Positions 52,267 to 61,801 are shown, counted from the first letter of the stretch. The stretch is DNA of 64,000 nt from Alloprevotella tannerae ATCC 51259 (GCF_000159995.1 NZ_GG700642.1:770395-834394); one strand, 5' to 3'. Numbers and translations are program-made. The notes: generated by a model not told the origin, from the sequence alone.

Positions 52267-52769
52267 TATAATTGTTTCTTTTCAGGTAAAAACTCGGTAA
52301 CATCCTTGCCGAAGGCGATCAGTTCGCGGACAACGCTCGACGAAAGCGAGGCAAAGCGGGCCTCACAGAAGAGCATAACGGTCTCGATGTTACCCAAAAG
52401 CTGATTCATTGCCGCCGTATCGCGCTCGTACTCAAAATCTTTTACGCTGCGCAGGCCGCGTACGATAAAGCGGGCGCCTACGCGGCGGGCTAAATCAATC
52501 GTCAGGTCGGTATAACTCTCGACACTGATTTTCGGTTCTTCGGCATAGAGCGTACGAATGTAGGCAACGCGCTCCGCAGGTGGGTAGAGCGGCTTCTTGC
52601 GTTCGTTGACGCCTACGCCTATCACAATATGGTCGAACATAGGCAGGGCGCGCTCCACGATGCTTGCGTGGCCCTTGGTAAAAGGGTCGAAAGAACCGGG
52701 GAAGATGGCGATCTTCTTTGTGTCGTTCGCCTTATGGGCTGTTGCTATTGCGTTATTATCGGTCGGCAT
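52266..52769 (-). CDS. coaD: phosphopantetheine adenylyltransferase
   Basis: A 167-residue nucleotidyltransferase of CoA synthesis. FPGSFDPFTKGHASIV contains the TxGH variant of the HxGH motif; RGLRSVKDFEYERDTAAMNQ and SSSVVRELIAFG are the substrate and ATP blocks. Length fits. It lies between parE and the S41 protease. Confidence 0.95.
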   Translation of the reverse strand: MPTDNNAIATAHKANDTKKIAIFPGSFDPFTKGHASIVERALPMFDHIVIGVGVNERKKPLYPPAERVAYIRTLYAEEPKISVESYTDLTIDLARRVGARFIVRGLRSVKDFEYERDTAAMNQLLGNIETVMLFCEARFASLSSSVVRELIAFGKDVTEFLPEKKQL

Positions 52770-52859
52770 AGCCTTGGTGTGTTAAATATAAGCGTTGATG
52801 GTTTGCAAGAGAGAGAGCTTTGGAGGCTCACGTTGAATGCTAAGCGGGGAAATGGAGAT

Positions 52860-54911
52860 TTATTCTTCGCTGCTCACCGTTTCGTCGGCCTCATCGGGCA
52901 AGTCTTCTTCGACAACGAGATTGTCGATAATAAACTCTTGGCGCTCCATCGTATTTTTACCCATATAATATTCGAGCAAAGCGCCTACTTGGTCGCTTTT
53001 GTGCAACGTCACTTGCTCCAAACGGATCTCAGGGCCGATAAAATGCTTAAACTCATCGGGCGAAATCTCACCCAAGCCTTTGAAACGAGTAATCTCCGGA
53101 TCAGGGCCTAAACGCTCGATAGCGCTCAGGCGCTCCTCTTCGGTATAACAATAGATGGTCTCGTAATCGGAGCGACTATCGCTTTTCTGCTTCTTGAGGA
53201 TAGCGGCTCCGGCCGCGTCGTCGCTGACTTGCTTCTGTTGTTTCCGGCGCCCTGCTGATTTCACCTTGTTTCTAACGCGAAACAAAGGCGTTTGCAGTAT
53301 GTAGACGTGACCTTTTTTAATGAGTTCGGGAAAGAATTGTAAGAAGAAGGTGATCATTAACAGGCGGATGTGCATCCCGTCGACGTCGGCGTCGGTCGCT
53401 ACGATCACTTTATTGTAGCGCAGGCCGTCTAAGCCGTCTTCTATGTTGAGCGCCGACTGCAAGAGCGAAAATTCCTCGTTCTTGTAAACGACTTCCTTGG
53501 TCTTACCAAAGCAATTGAGCGGCTTTCCGCGAAGCGAAAAGACGGCTTGCGTGTTGGCGTCGCGACTCTTCGTGATAGATCCGCTGGCAGAGTTGCCCTC
53601 GGTGATGAAGAGTGAGGAGTCGAAGCGCGGGTCGTTGTCTTTATTGTAGCCCTTCTTGGGTGCCTCGTTAAGATGAATGCGGCAGTCGCGCAACTTAGCG
53701 TTGTGCAGGTTGGCTTTTTTTGCTCTTTCGCGGGCTAACTTCGTGACGCCGGCCATCGCTTTGCGGTCGCGCTCGCTGTCTTGAATCTTTTGCAGCATCA
53801 CTTCTGCCGTATCGAGATTCTTATGCAGGTAGTTGTCGACCTGTTCTTTGATGAAATCGCCTACAAACTTATTTACGCTTACGCCGCTCAGCGGGAAAGG
53901 ATGGCCGTCTTTATCCTTGGTCGGCGCCATCATCAGCGAGCCGAGTTTGATCTTCGTCTGACTTTCAAACATAGGCTCAATGACGCGCACGGAGATGGCG
54001 GCAACGAGTCCGTTTCTAACGTCTTGCACGTCGAAGTTCTTGCCAAAATGCTCTTTGATCGTCCGCGCAATGTGCTCCTTAAAGGCGCTCTGATGCGTGC
54101 CGCCTAAGGTCGTATGCTGCCCGTTGACGAAAGAATAATACTCTTCACCATATTGCGAAGTATGCGTAAAGGCTATATCTATATTGTCTCCTTTCAGATG
54201 GATAATCGGATAGAGTCCGGGAGCCGTCATATTATCATTGAGCAGATCTTCCAAACCGTTCCTACTGATAATGCGCCGGCCGTTGAGGAAGATTGCCAAG
54301 CCAGTGTTGAGGTAGGTATAGTTGCGCAGCATCGTGTCGACCGTCTCATCTTCAAAGTGGAAGTGGAGGAAGAGTTCGGGGTCGGGTTCAAAGTAAACAT
54401 AGGTGCCGTCCTCTTCGTGCGTGTCTTCGTAATGATCTTCTTGCAAACGCCCGCGTTCAAACGTTGCCTCGTGCATCCGCCCTTCGCGATAACTGCGCAC
54501 GACAAACTTCAAGCTCAATGCATTGACGGCTTTCAGGCCGACGCCGTTAAGACCCACGCTGGCCGTGAAGACCGAAGTATCGTATTTCGCTCCGGTGTTC
54601 AACTTCGAGACCGCATCAACCAATGAGCCCAAAGGGATGCCGCGGCCATAGTCGCGGATCGTGGCAGCGCGATCGTTGTCGATGCTTACTTCAATCCGCT
54701 TGCCAAAGCCTTCGTTAAACTCGTCGATACTATTGTCTATCGATTCTTTGAGCAAGACATAAATACCATCTTCTGCATGCGAGCCATCGCCTAAGCGTCC
54801 GATATACATACCGGGCCGCGTGCGGATATGTTCCGTATCATCGAGGTGGCGTATCTTGCTTTCGTCATACGTCCCCCGCTTATACATCGTTTGCTTGAGT
54901 TCTTCTGCCAT
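52860..54911 (-). CDS. parE: DNA topoisomerase IV subunit B
   Basis: A 683-residue GHKL ATPase. ATP-site blocks are [23 protein letters not shown] and [13 protein letters not shown]; the TOPRIM domain has EGNSASGSI and [15 protein letters not shown]; the end has [20 protein letters not shown]. The N-terminus ([41 protein letters not shown], in two parts) is of the Bacteroidota ParE rather than GyrB type. It decatenates daughter chromosomes with ParC, which is not in the window. Confidence 0.93.
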   Translation of the reverse strand: MAEELKQTMYKRGTYDESKIRHLDDTEHIRTRPGMYIGRLGDGSHAEDGIYVLLKESIDNSIDEFNEGFGKRIEVSIDNDRAATIRDYGRGIPLGSLVDAVSKLNTGAKYDTSVFTASVGLNGVGLKAVNALSLKFVVRSYREGRMHEATFERGRLQEDHYEDTHEEDGTYVYFEPDPELFLHFHFEDETVDTMLRNYTYLNTGLAIFLNGRRIISRNGLEDLLNDNMTAPGLYPIIHLKGDNIDIAFTHTSQYGEEYYSFVNGQHTTLGGTHQSAFKEHIARTIKEHFGKNFDVQDVRNGLVAAISVRVIEPMFESQTKIKLGSLMMAPTKDKDGHPFPLSGVSVNKFVGDFIKEQVDNYLHKNLDTAEVMLQKIQDSERDRKAMAGVTKLARERAKKANLHNAKLRDCRIHLNEAPKKGYNKDNDPRFDSSLFITEGNSASGSITKSRDANTQAVFSLRGKPLNCFGKTKEVVYKNEEFSLLQSALNIEDGLDGLRYNKVIVATDADVDGMHIRLLMITFFLQFFPELIKKGHVYILQTPLFRVRNKVKSAGRRKQQKQVSDDAAGAAILKKQKSDSRSDYETIYCYTEEERLSAIERLGPDPEITRFKGLGEISPDEFKHFIGPEIRLEQVTLHKSDQVGALLEYYMGKNTMERQEFIIDNLVVEEDLPDEADETVSSEE

Positions 54912-54923
54912 ATTTATTAAGGC

Positions 54924-56066
54924 CTACTTGTCGGCAATGTTCATTTTGAAGCAGCGGCGACGCTTATGAATTTCGTGATCAAAGTATTGCCACTGGTTTT
55001 GTACCTTCTCGTTCAGTTCGAGTTCAGGATTGCTCTCTGCATATTTGAAGCCCATCTTTTGATAAATGGGGATAAGATCCGTAAAGAGCAAAGCGTTGAC
55101 GCCTTTCCCCTGATAGTCCGGCCGCACAGCGATGAGCAGCAAGTCGAGAATCTCGTTGTGCTTCCATTTCAAGGCGCGCAAAAGGTGATACCAGCCGAAG
55201 GGGAACAATTTGCCGTGCGCCTTTTGCAATGCGCGGGCAATAGAGGGCATAGAGATGCCGACAGCCACGAGTTCTTTGGCCTCATTCTCTACAAGCGTCA
55301 CCATGCGGAAATCGAGCAGCGGGATAAACATCTTAACATATTGATCAATCTGTCGCTCCGTCATCTGCGAATAATTGAAGAGGGGCGCATAAGCCTCGTT
55401 GATCAATTGAAAAATCCGTCGTGCCGTGTCGTCCGCATAAGCATCCTTGCCGGAATGCAATTTGCGTACCTGCAGATGATATTTCTCTTTGACAATATTC
55501 GCAATGCGCAGGTGCTTCTCAGGCACTTCATCGGGAACAAACAGTTTGCGCTCCACCCAGTCGGCGCTTTTCTCCATCCCTAAAGCCTCGATATGCTCCG
55601 GATAATAAGGATAATTGTAAATGGTCGCCATCGTAGAGAGTTGGTCGAAGCCTTCGATCAGCATACCTTCGGCATCCATATCGGTAAATCCCAAAGGTCC
55701 CTCCAGCGTAGTCATTCCTCGCTCGCGCCCCCAGGCAATTACGGCATCGATCAAAGCGCGGCTAACGGCTTTATCGTCGATAAAATCTATCCAGCCAAAG
55801 CGCACGGTCTTCGACTGCCAAGTTTCGTTGGCGCGATGATTGATGATGGCCGCCACGCGTCCTACGAGTTTTCCATCTTGATAAGCCAAAAAATAATCGG
55901 CTTCGCAGAAATCGAAAGCCGCATTCTTCTTCGACGAGAAGGTCTTCAGCATATCCTCGTAGAGGTCGGGGACGGAATAAGGATTGTCTTTATAAAGTTC
56001 GTAATTAAAGCGGATAAATTGCTTTAATTCTTTTTTAGTAGTAACTTTCTTAAGCTGGATAGACAT
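54924..56066 (-). CDS. GNAT-fold acetyltransferase-like protein
   Basis: About 380 residues from the ATG at 56066 (MSIQLKKVTTKKELKQF). Typical segments are VPDLYEDMLKTFSSKKNAAFDFCEADYFLAYQDGKLVGRVAAIINH in the N-terminal half and LLIAVRPDYQGKGVNALLF, the acetyl-CoA-binding-like loop, near 330. The family is common and uncharacterised in Bacteroidota (YghO-like). A full promoter lies directly upstream. An ATG at 56081 could alternatively give a leaderless start. The gene is 12 bp upstream of parE. Confidence 0.82.
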   Translation of the reverse strand: MSIQLKKVTTKKELKQFIRFNYELYKDNPYSVPDLYEDMLKTFSSKKNAAFDFCEADYFLAYQDGKLVGRVAAIINHRANETWQSKTVRFGWIDFIDDKAVSRALIDAVIAWGRERGMTTLEGPLGFTDMDAEGMLIEGFDQLSTMATIYNYPYYPEHIEALGMEKSADWVERKLFVPDEVPEKHLRIANIVKEKYHLQVRKLHSGKDAYADDTARRIFQLINEAYAPLFNYSQMTERQIDQYVKMFIPLLDFRMVTLVENEAKELVAVGISMPSIARALQKAHGKLFPFGWYHLLRALKWKHNEILDLLLIAVRPDYQGKGVNALLFTDLIPIYQKMGFKYAESNPELELNEKVQNQWQYFDHEIHKRRRCFKMNIADK

Positions 56067-56085
56067 CAATTCGTTATTTAACATG

Positions 56086-56116
56086 CAAATGTACGCCGAA
56101 AACCGCAAAAGGCAAA
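56086..56116 (-). promoter_or_regulatory. promoter of the GNAT-parE-coaD-S41 run
   Basis: Minus-strand TTTG (56113-56116), exactly 19 bases, TACATTTG (56086-56093). It could drive the four closely spaced minus-strand genes. Confidence 0.75.
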
Positions 56117-57022
56117 ATATAAAGAATAAATTCCCCCTATCCTCAACCAAGGACAATCCCCTACAACTGCAATCGCACGCCTATACTGAACTCACCGAAA
56201 ATGATCCTATTGCAAGGCGTTCATTGCCAAAGCTTATCATACATCTGCATCTGCAAATCGACCGCCGCAATTCTCCGGCCGCAACTTGCGGAAGGATGCA
56301 CGACAAGATATTGTTACCGCCAAAAAATACAACAAAGAAAATACCTTTGCAGGGCGAAAAACTATTTTCAAGCTACACACCGCATAAAGTGCACTCGCTT
56401 GCTTGGCTGAAAACTCTATGCAAGGCGCTATCGGCGCTTAACGCTTAAAGATGAAAAATATTTACTCACAAAACACACAATGCAGACAGCATGAGCACCC
56501 ATAAGGGATAAAATTGATTTTGTAAACACCTGATTATCAGTCGGCCTAAGCAAATTTTAAGGGGGATAGGATGCGATAAAAGTCTTTACAGAAGCGATCT
56601 AAATGAAGGCTTGAAACGTGGAGAACCCAAAAGCGATGAATGCAATAATTGGAGGGCGAATTGTGAAACGCAGCATTTTACGTCTCATCGTAAAACGTGC
56701 GAAAAGCTATGCGATCGTTGAATTGTCTCCCGATTTACTTACAACTCAATCAGAATGCCCTACTTTTAGGCTTAAAGACTATCAAAGGTTGAAAAACATC
56801 AATTTTACACGAAATAATCATCCAATTAGTTGCGATTTATATTTAATCGCCATATATTTGCCAAAAGACCTAATAGAACGACAGCAGCCTTACAGTCGTT
56901 CACTTCGCATTTCATAGAATCGCACATCGCATCAGCCTACAACTCGATAACGACAAAGTGAAAACAGGGACTGAGAACTTAGCAAGAGCAACGACTCACC
57001 GGAGGCAAGAGATTTATTAAAA
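56117..57022. other. 900-bp spacer without a convincing gene
   Basis: Short frames lack codon bias. A ttttacg/cgtaaaa inverted repeat at 56675-56695 is isolated and does not extend into a 22-bp array. Confidence 0.4.
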
Positions 57023-57156
57023 AATAAAGACGCCCGATCAGTAAGGAATGAAAACGCGCCCTCACTCACAGAACTATAAGCAGACAACCTGTCGGGCGTG
57101 GGCAGGTTGTCTTTGAATAAGTTGACATTGTCCTAACGATCGGAGCGTCTTTACTA
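57023..57156. ncRNA. nested stem structure, possible structured RNA
   Basis: Outer arms taaagacgcccgatc and gatcggagcgtctttа-type complement (57023-57038 and 57139-57155, one bulge) enclose an inner hairpin agacaacctg/caggttgtct (57083-57113) with TTTG after it. There is no coding potential. It could be a small RNA, a mobile-element remnant or overlapping terminators. Confidence 0.35.
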
Positions 57157-57199
57157 AAAAGAGTGATACAGGCGAGGAAATTCTTGCCTGTATCACTCC
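57157..57199 (-). terminator. terminator of the first CDC-like operon
   Basis: gagtgatacaggc and gcctgtatcactc form a 13-bp stem followed by TTTTTAG on the minus strand, 29 bp past the stop at 57228. Confidence 0.88.
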
Positions 57200-57227
57200 T
57201 ATTACACAAAAACTTTGAAACAGCTCT

Positions 57228-58367
57228 TTATTTCGCCTTTGAGCCTTTGATCAATCGCTGCTCAGTGCGGGTTACGCGTACGACGATGGGACGATTATCG
57301 CGCACAGCCTTCACTTTGTAAGCAATAGGCGCGCAATAGTTATAGAAATCGGTCGCCGAAGGAATTCGTAAGAAGTCCAAAAGCGCTGTATAGTCTGGAA
57401 TACTGCTAAAAGGATTTTTTGAGGTTTGATTGATGACGACAGAGATCTTTTTCTCTGTCAACATCTTGTCGAGCTTCTTTCTTTCTTGATCGTATTTGCG
57501 GCCCGATTTAGGATCCATACTCGCCTGCAGAGCCTTTTGGAACAAGTCTTTGAATTGTTCGGCGCTCATATCCGTACGAGCAACGAGGTTCAGCTCACGT
57601 CCGTAGTCTACATCGCTCACGTAAAGGGGTTCGTAAGCGCCAAGATCCTTCTTCACCGTGCCCCAATCAGCAGGACGCACAGGCTGGAGCGAAACGCTAA
57701 AGAATTTCTGACGTACTTTGAGCGCTACATAATGTGGCCCTTCGGCATGGTATAAACTCTCATTAAGTCCGAAAGCGCTCATTAACCAGTCGTCTAAGAC
57801 TGTTTTAGAACAGAAGTAATAGAAGACCTTATTGCAACTCTCAGCCGTGGTCACATCTGTCGCGAAGAGATCGATATAGTTCATGGCCTCATTTTCTTTA
57901 TATATGTCTTCGGCTTTCGCTTGCAGTATCACGCGCAAACTGTCATCCAGATCCCTATCATTCGGGGTAAGCAGCTGTATTTTATCATACTTATTGGCAG
58001 GAAGCTGTAAGGTGAACGTAAATGATGAATAAGGCGTAGCTCTGGAAACTTCCGTCAGATTAGCTTTCATAAAGTCTTCTCCGTTCAATAGCTTTCCGGG
58101 ATAGACACCGTACGACGTGCGCTCTATGGTAGAAATGGGATCAAGCGTCTCTTGCACCGTATAGACTTGGAGCAACTGATGATAGCCATCAACAATGTGA
58201 CCTGTAGGCTTCGTTAACAAAACCGTACTCTTCTCTTGCGGGAAATTTACCTGTTTGAGATCCTTGTACAGTCCGGAAGGAGTGTCACTGCTACAAGCCG
58301 CTAAAAGCGGAAAGAACAGGGCAAGGCTGCAATAGCCTGCCACTTTGTTTATTAACTTCTTCATCAT
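57228..58367 (-). CDS. CDC-like lipoprotein A (cytolysin-related, divergent)
   Basis: A 379-residue lipoprotein (lipobox LLAACSSDTP, Cys25). It aligns with the cholesterol-dependent cytolysin core through YGVYPGKLL (about 86-94), VALKVRQKFFSVSLQPV (about 214-230) and the family signature PLYVSDVDYGREL (about 247-259; CDCs have VYISSVAYGR). It ends where CDC domain 4 would begin, so the cholesterol-binding undecapeptide is absent. The glycine pair present in lipoprotein B is replaced by SVVINQTSKN. Its ATG overlaps the end of gene B by 4 bp, so it is translated with it. A damaged copy of its first 80 codons lies at 62142-62392. Confidence 0.82.
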   Translation of the reverse strand: MMKKLINKVAGYCSLALFFPLLAACSSDTPSGLYKDLKQVNFPQEKSTVLLTKPTGHIVDGYHQLLQVYTVQETLDPISTIERTSYGVYPGKLLNGEDFMKANLTEVSRATPYSSFTFTLQLPANKYDKIQLLTPNDRDLDDSLRVILQAKAEDIYKENEAMNYIDLFATDVTTAESCNKVFYYFCSKTVLDDWLMSAFGLNESLYHAEGPHYVALKVRQKFFSVSLQPVRPADWGTVKKDLGAYEPLYVSDVDYGRELNLVARTDMSAEQFKDLFQKALQASMDPKSGRKYDQERKKLDKMLTEKKISVVINQTSKNPFSSIPDYTALLDFLRIPSATDFYNYCAPIAYKVKAVRDNRPIVVRVTRTEQRLIKGSKAK

Positions 58368-59479
58368 TTAAAAATTTTACGAGATTCTGTATAAGTTGTC
58401 TTTATTTCTATTTCACGTCCGTCTATTGCAGAACGAAGCGTATAGCCGATAGGCGCTGCTGATTGAACTAAGTCAGACGCGTCCGGCTTCTTGAGGAAAT
58501 TAATAAATTCCTCATAAGTCGTAATGTCTTTACCCATACTCAGCGGTCCGCCGGCTATCATTATTTGTACTTTCTTCTCTTTGAAGAGGCGTTTCATTTC
58601 CTTTTCATAAGAGGCACCTGCTTCTCCGCCAAACTTTTTCAAGGCAAAGCTGATACTTGCATTAATCATTCTTTTCACTTCTTCGGCACTCTCCTCTGTC
58701 TGGATGAGCAAATTGGCTACGCGGCCGTAATCTACACTGCTGACATACACAGGCTCATACTCGCCGGGCTTTACAAAAGTACCCCAATCTTCAGCAGTTA
58801 CCGGATCGACATTGATACTATAGAACAACTGACGAACTTTAACCAATACATACTTCTTATTGTTGCTTGTGTTCTTGCTCCACTTATAATTAAAGTTCGC
58901 CTTAATCAATCCGGCCAGCACATTAACCTTCAAGTGCGTGCGGAAAGTCTTATTAAAACTCTCTTCTGTATCTACCTCATGCGAAGTATAGGTCAGATAA
59001 GTAGGCACGTTCTCATAATCAATATTCTCTCTGTTCTCATTCACGAGGTCATTGACTTTCTGACGAACCTGACTCATAATTGGCAAAGTTGCAGTCTGCA
59101 CCTTCAAGCCTTTTCCTTGTAGTGTCATCGAAAGCGTAATCTCTTTCGGTTCTTTGAGTACGAGCGGTGTATATTCATCGTTCAGCAGTGCCCCTCCACG
59201 CAACACACTACCAGGGAAGATCTCTACTCTCGATTGGATGAGCTCAGCTGGGTCAAGCGTTTGCTGCTTTCTAACAACTTGCAAATACTCGCGCTTGTCG
59301 CCTTGTATGTTCCCGGTCGGCGTTTCGCTTTCTACGACGTCTTTCAGCGTTTTAAACTCTACCCGCTTCATATCGCCTTTGTTAGGTCCGTCGGGCGTGT
59401 CGTTGTTGTTACAACTTGCGGCTAAGATGCCCACAAACAGAGCGCAGGCCGCATTAGCAATTAATTTCATACTTTTCAT
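58364..59479 (-). CDS. CDC-like lipoprotein B
   Basis: A 371-residue lipoprotein (lipobox ILAASC, Cys23). Cytolysin core landmarks are RVEIFPGSVLRGGALL (85-100; CDC LYPGALL), KKYVLVKVRQLFYSINVDPV (208-227), EPVYVSSVDYGRVANLLIQT (242-261) and KVQIMIAGGPLSMG with the conserved glycine pair at 310-311 (CDC VKAVILGGD). The protein ends at APIGYTLRSAIDG ... IFK, which corresponds to the last strand before CDC domain 4. It therefore has domains 1-3 only. A close paralogue is at 62385. The start overlaps gene C by 4 bp (ATGA). Confidence 0.85.
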   Translation of the reverse strand: MKSMKLIANAACALFVGILAASCNNNDTPDGPNKGDMKRVEFKTLKDVVESETPTGNIQGDKREYLQVVRKQQTLDPAELIQSRVEIFPGSVLRGGALLNDEYTPLVLKEPKEITLSMTLQGKGLKVQTATLPIMSQVRQKVNDLVNENRENIDYENVPTYLTYTSHEVDTEESFNKTFRTHLKVNVLAGLIKANFNYKWSKNTSNNKKYVLVKVRQLFYSINVDPVTAEDWGTFVKPGEYEPVYVSSVDYGRVANLLIQTEESAEEVKRMINASISFALKKFGGEAGASYEKEMKRLFKEKKVQIMIAGGPLSMGKDITTYEEFINFLKKPDASDLVQSAAPIGYTLRSAIDGREIEIKTTYTESRKIFK

Positions 59480-60411
59480 TGTTTTGTTGATTTCTTTTTG
59501 GGTGCATCCGGCCTCCGATTCTCTAACTTCAAATCCTTATATTGAAATGAAGTAGACATAGAATTATCTGTCGTATTAATGTTAATCACGAGACTAGACA
59601 CGACTAAGTTCTCCACATCAGGTGCCGTTATCTTTTTTTGCGGGCCTTCAAAGAAGCAGCACGGTTCTCCACCCTGAAATGTACCCGGACACACTCTACC
59701 ATCATAGCCTATCTTATAAGAATAAGTCCGCTTGTTAGGAGAATCGGGTCTATTCTTCTCAAACAACTTATCTGTAGGGAAATCGCCACATTTTATTCTG
59801 AAATAGAAGTCATTTCGGTGGATCGAATGGTTGCCTCCGCTCGGTTTTCGAACCGTACAATCCTCAAACCACATTTCTATAAACAAAACATTAAACCCTA
59901 AGAATTGGTGCGTAATCTTACTGTTTGGCTTTCCATTTACCCGGCGCTGGAAATCGAAGTCATGAATAAACGTTCCGTCCATCTTTGTTACATACTTCAG
60001 CAGAAACTTTCCCTGACTCGGTATGGTATAAGGGAATTCATTGATTTGCTGCCAATCTTTGACCGTATCGCCCTCCTCTACCTTACCTATCAAGAGCGTG
60101 AAATCTCGATTGAGCCTCCTATGATAACTCGCTTCGCCTGCTCCTTTGAGGGCAATCGTATAATCAGCCTCGGCAGGAGCTTTGGGATCCTCTATTACAA
60201 GATTATAATAGATGGTATCACCCACCAACAAGCCATTCAGATCCTGCCCCACTTTTGCTCGAGATGCCTGCGTCAGACTCACCAAGATTGAATCACCTTT
60301 CAGCTGAGGGCCATCAGGATCGTCGCCCCCGTCATTGCTACAAGCAATAAAGCTTACCAATCCACACAAGAGTAATAGAATTGAAAACGTTGAATTGTAA
60401 AACTTCTTCAT
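59476..60411 (-). CDS. accessory lipoprotein C of the CDC-like operon
   Basis: A 311-residue lipoprotein (lipobox SFIACSNDGGDD, Cys24, with an acidic stretch after the cysteine as in Bacteroidota surface-export signals). Beta-rich, with GTFIHDFDFQRRVNGKPNSKITHQ and NDFYFRIKCGDFPTDKLF blocks shared with the partial paralogue at 63534. Family not recognised. First gene of a three-gene unit with two CDC-like proteins; the 4-bp overlaps imply equal production. Confidence 0.8.
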   Translation of the reverse strand: MKKFYNSTFSILLLLCGLVSFIACSNDGGDDPDGPQLKGDSILVSLTQASRAKVGQDLNGLLVGDTIYYNLVIEDPKAPAEADYTIALKGAGEASYHRRLNRDFTLLIGKVEEGDTVKDWQQINEFPYTIPSQGKFLLKYVTKMDGTFIHDFDFQRRVNGKPNSKITHQFLGFNVLFIEMWFEDCTVRKPSGGNHSIHRNDFYFRIKCGDFPTDKLFEKNRPDSPNKRTYSYKIGYDGRVCPGTFQGGEPCCFFEGPQKKITAPDVENLVVSSLVININTTDNSMSTSFQYKDLKLENRRPDAPKKKSTKQ

Positions 60412-61028
60412 TATGTTATATATAAAAACTTCAACAATCTCTGATCGCTACAAGCTATGCGGCAATACTGCGTTCGGGCGCAAAAATACAAGAAAGTCTT
60501 TGCGCCGCCAAAAATATATTTACAGATATAGACAATTAAGAGGAATCTGTTAAAAATCTACACCTCTAATTATACAAAAGTTTATAAACAAGTCCCGCGC
60601 ATTTTAATGTAATATCTTCGCAAATATGCCTTAAATTAAAATAAACCGGAAAACAGATGACAAAATGTGATATACTTATTTACTACGATATAAGCATTCC
60701 GCTTAAGCTACTTTAAGCGTATTTAATCTTTCAAGCAATCACTCGAAAAATCATTTAGAAAACTTTTAATTCGACGAACAACTCCGTGGACAACTACAAA
60801 TAGTACAGAAAAGCTATTCTATGCAGTTTTCTATTATTTATAAAGTTCTTGTCGTCACTTTTAAAGCGTATAGAAAATATTTCTTTATGAAAAAGTCTGT
60901 TTTACAATTTTCCAGTCACATAACAATTAGTCTTAAATGGTAAAGAATCTGTACGTGAAGAGGTACAGACGATGGTTGTTTTGAAAGAAAGAACTTTTTA
61001 ATGATCTTGACGGCAGTATTACGCTGGG
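60412..61028. other. AT-rich region upstream of the CDC-like operon
   Basis: About 600 bp, strongly AT-rich and without plausible genes. The operon promoter must lie at its left end on the minus strand, but no full TTTG-TAnnTTTG pair stands out. Confidence 0.4.
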
Positions 61029-61050
61029 ATATCAATGGTTTCAGAGTCGT

Positions 61051-61081
61051 TTTGTCAGCTCGGCGGATATGCTTATCTTTG
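61051..61081 (+). promoter_or_regulatory. promoter of the second HU-related gene
   Basis: TTTG (61051-61054), 19 bases, TATCTTTG (61074-61081); identical layout to the promoter at 29964. Confidence 0.8.
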
Positions 61082-61142
61082 CATACGCAAGGGCGGGGAG
61101 CGCTCTTGATTCAATTATTCACCAAATAAATCTATACCAACA

Positions 61143-61553
61143 ATGATTAAATTCGTTATTAGAGCGAAGAAAAATCCGCTCAAGAGAGATCAAGTGAAAT
61201 TTTATCCGCAGATGGCGCCGGGCGTGCCCGTGATGTTGCGCACGATTGTCGGGCGCATCGAGAAGCGTTCGGGCGTATCTTCTGCCTCCGTCAAGGCGGT
61301 ATTGGATGCCCTGCAATATGAGGTTCTCCAAACACTCTCCGATGGTAATTCGGTTCGCTTAGGAGATCTCGGTTCGTTTCGCCTCACGATGCACGGCGAG
61401 GGCGCGTCGACGGCAAAACAAGCCAAGGAAAAAGGTGCGAATCTCATTAAGCGTGTGAGCGTGCGGTTCACAAAAAGCAGTGCGATGCGCTTGGCCCTCG
61501 ACAAACGCAACATAACATTCGGTGCGCAGGAAGATATCCGGAATGCGAAGTAA
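61143..61553 (+). CDS. HU-related DNA-binding protein (copy 2)
   Basis: 136 residues, about 90% identical to the copy at 30055. Differences cluster in the second half (for example EGASTAKQAKE and RLALDKRNITFGAQE), while the N-terminal 70 residues are almost invariant. It sits between the two CDC-like lipoprotein clusters, on the opposite strand. See the first copy for domain description. Confidence 0.88.
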   Translation: MIKFVIRAKKNPLKRDQVKFYPQMAPGVPVMLRTIVGRIEKRSGVSSASVKAVLDALQYEVLQTLSDGNSVRLGDLGSFRLTMHGEGASTAKQAKEKGANLIKRVSVRFTKSSAMRLALDKRNITFGAQEDIRNAK

Positions 61554-61603
61554 GCGAAGAATCGGCGCAATGTAGTGCCGGCAGAAAATCACATTTAATA
61601 AAT

Positions 61604-61636
61604 GCCGCGTTTTCAACCGATGAAAGCGCGGTTTTT
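61604..61636 (+). terminator. terminator of HU-related gene copy 2
   Basis: Same hairpin as copy 1 (gccgcgttttca / tgaaagcgcgg) followed by five T. Confidence 0.88.
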
Positions 61637-61669
61637 CGTGCTTTGTCGAAAATGGGCGGTTGATCTTTC

Positions 61670-61801
61670 ACACAAGGCTAAGGATCATTCCAACTTTCTC
61701 CTATGATCGTAAAAATTGTCTTAGGTGAAAGTTTGAAGAGTCTTATAAGAGAATTTAAATTGTCTTATAGGAGAATTTTTCGGGTCATAGGAGAAAGTTT
61801 G
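61670..61801. repeat. 22-bp-period array J (6 units)
   Basis: Units start at 61670, 61692, 61714, 61736, 61758 and 61780, with cores gctaagg, cctatg, cttagg, cttataag, cttatagg and cataggag. It is the counterpart of array F after the paralogous HU gene, but several half-sites differ, for example unit 3, whose left half is ttgtc here and gtttc in array F. Confidence 0.88.

Noticed and set aside
56618-56917. Possible small gene and possible extra 22-bp array near 56611-56700
   Set aside because: gaaacg/cgtaaaa words occur, but their spacing is irregular (27 and 50 bp) and only one real inverted repeat is present; the frame has no codon bias.
2370-61801. Arrays considered as CRISPR
   Set aside because: Units abut every 22 bp without spacers, units are dyads rather than constant repeats, and no cas genes are present.
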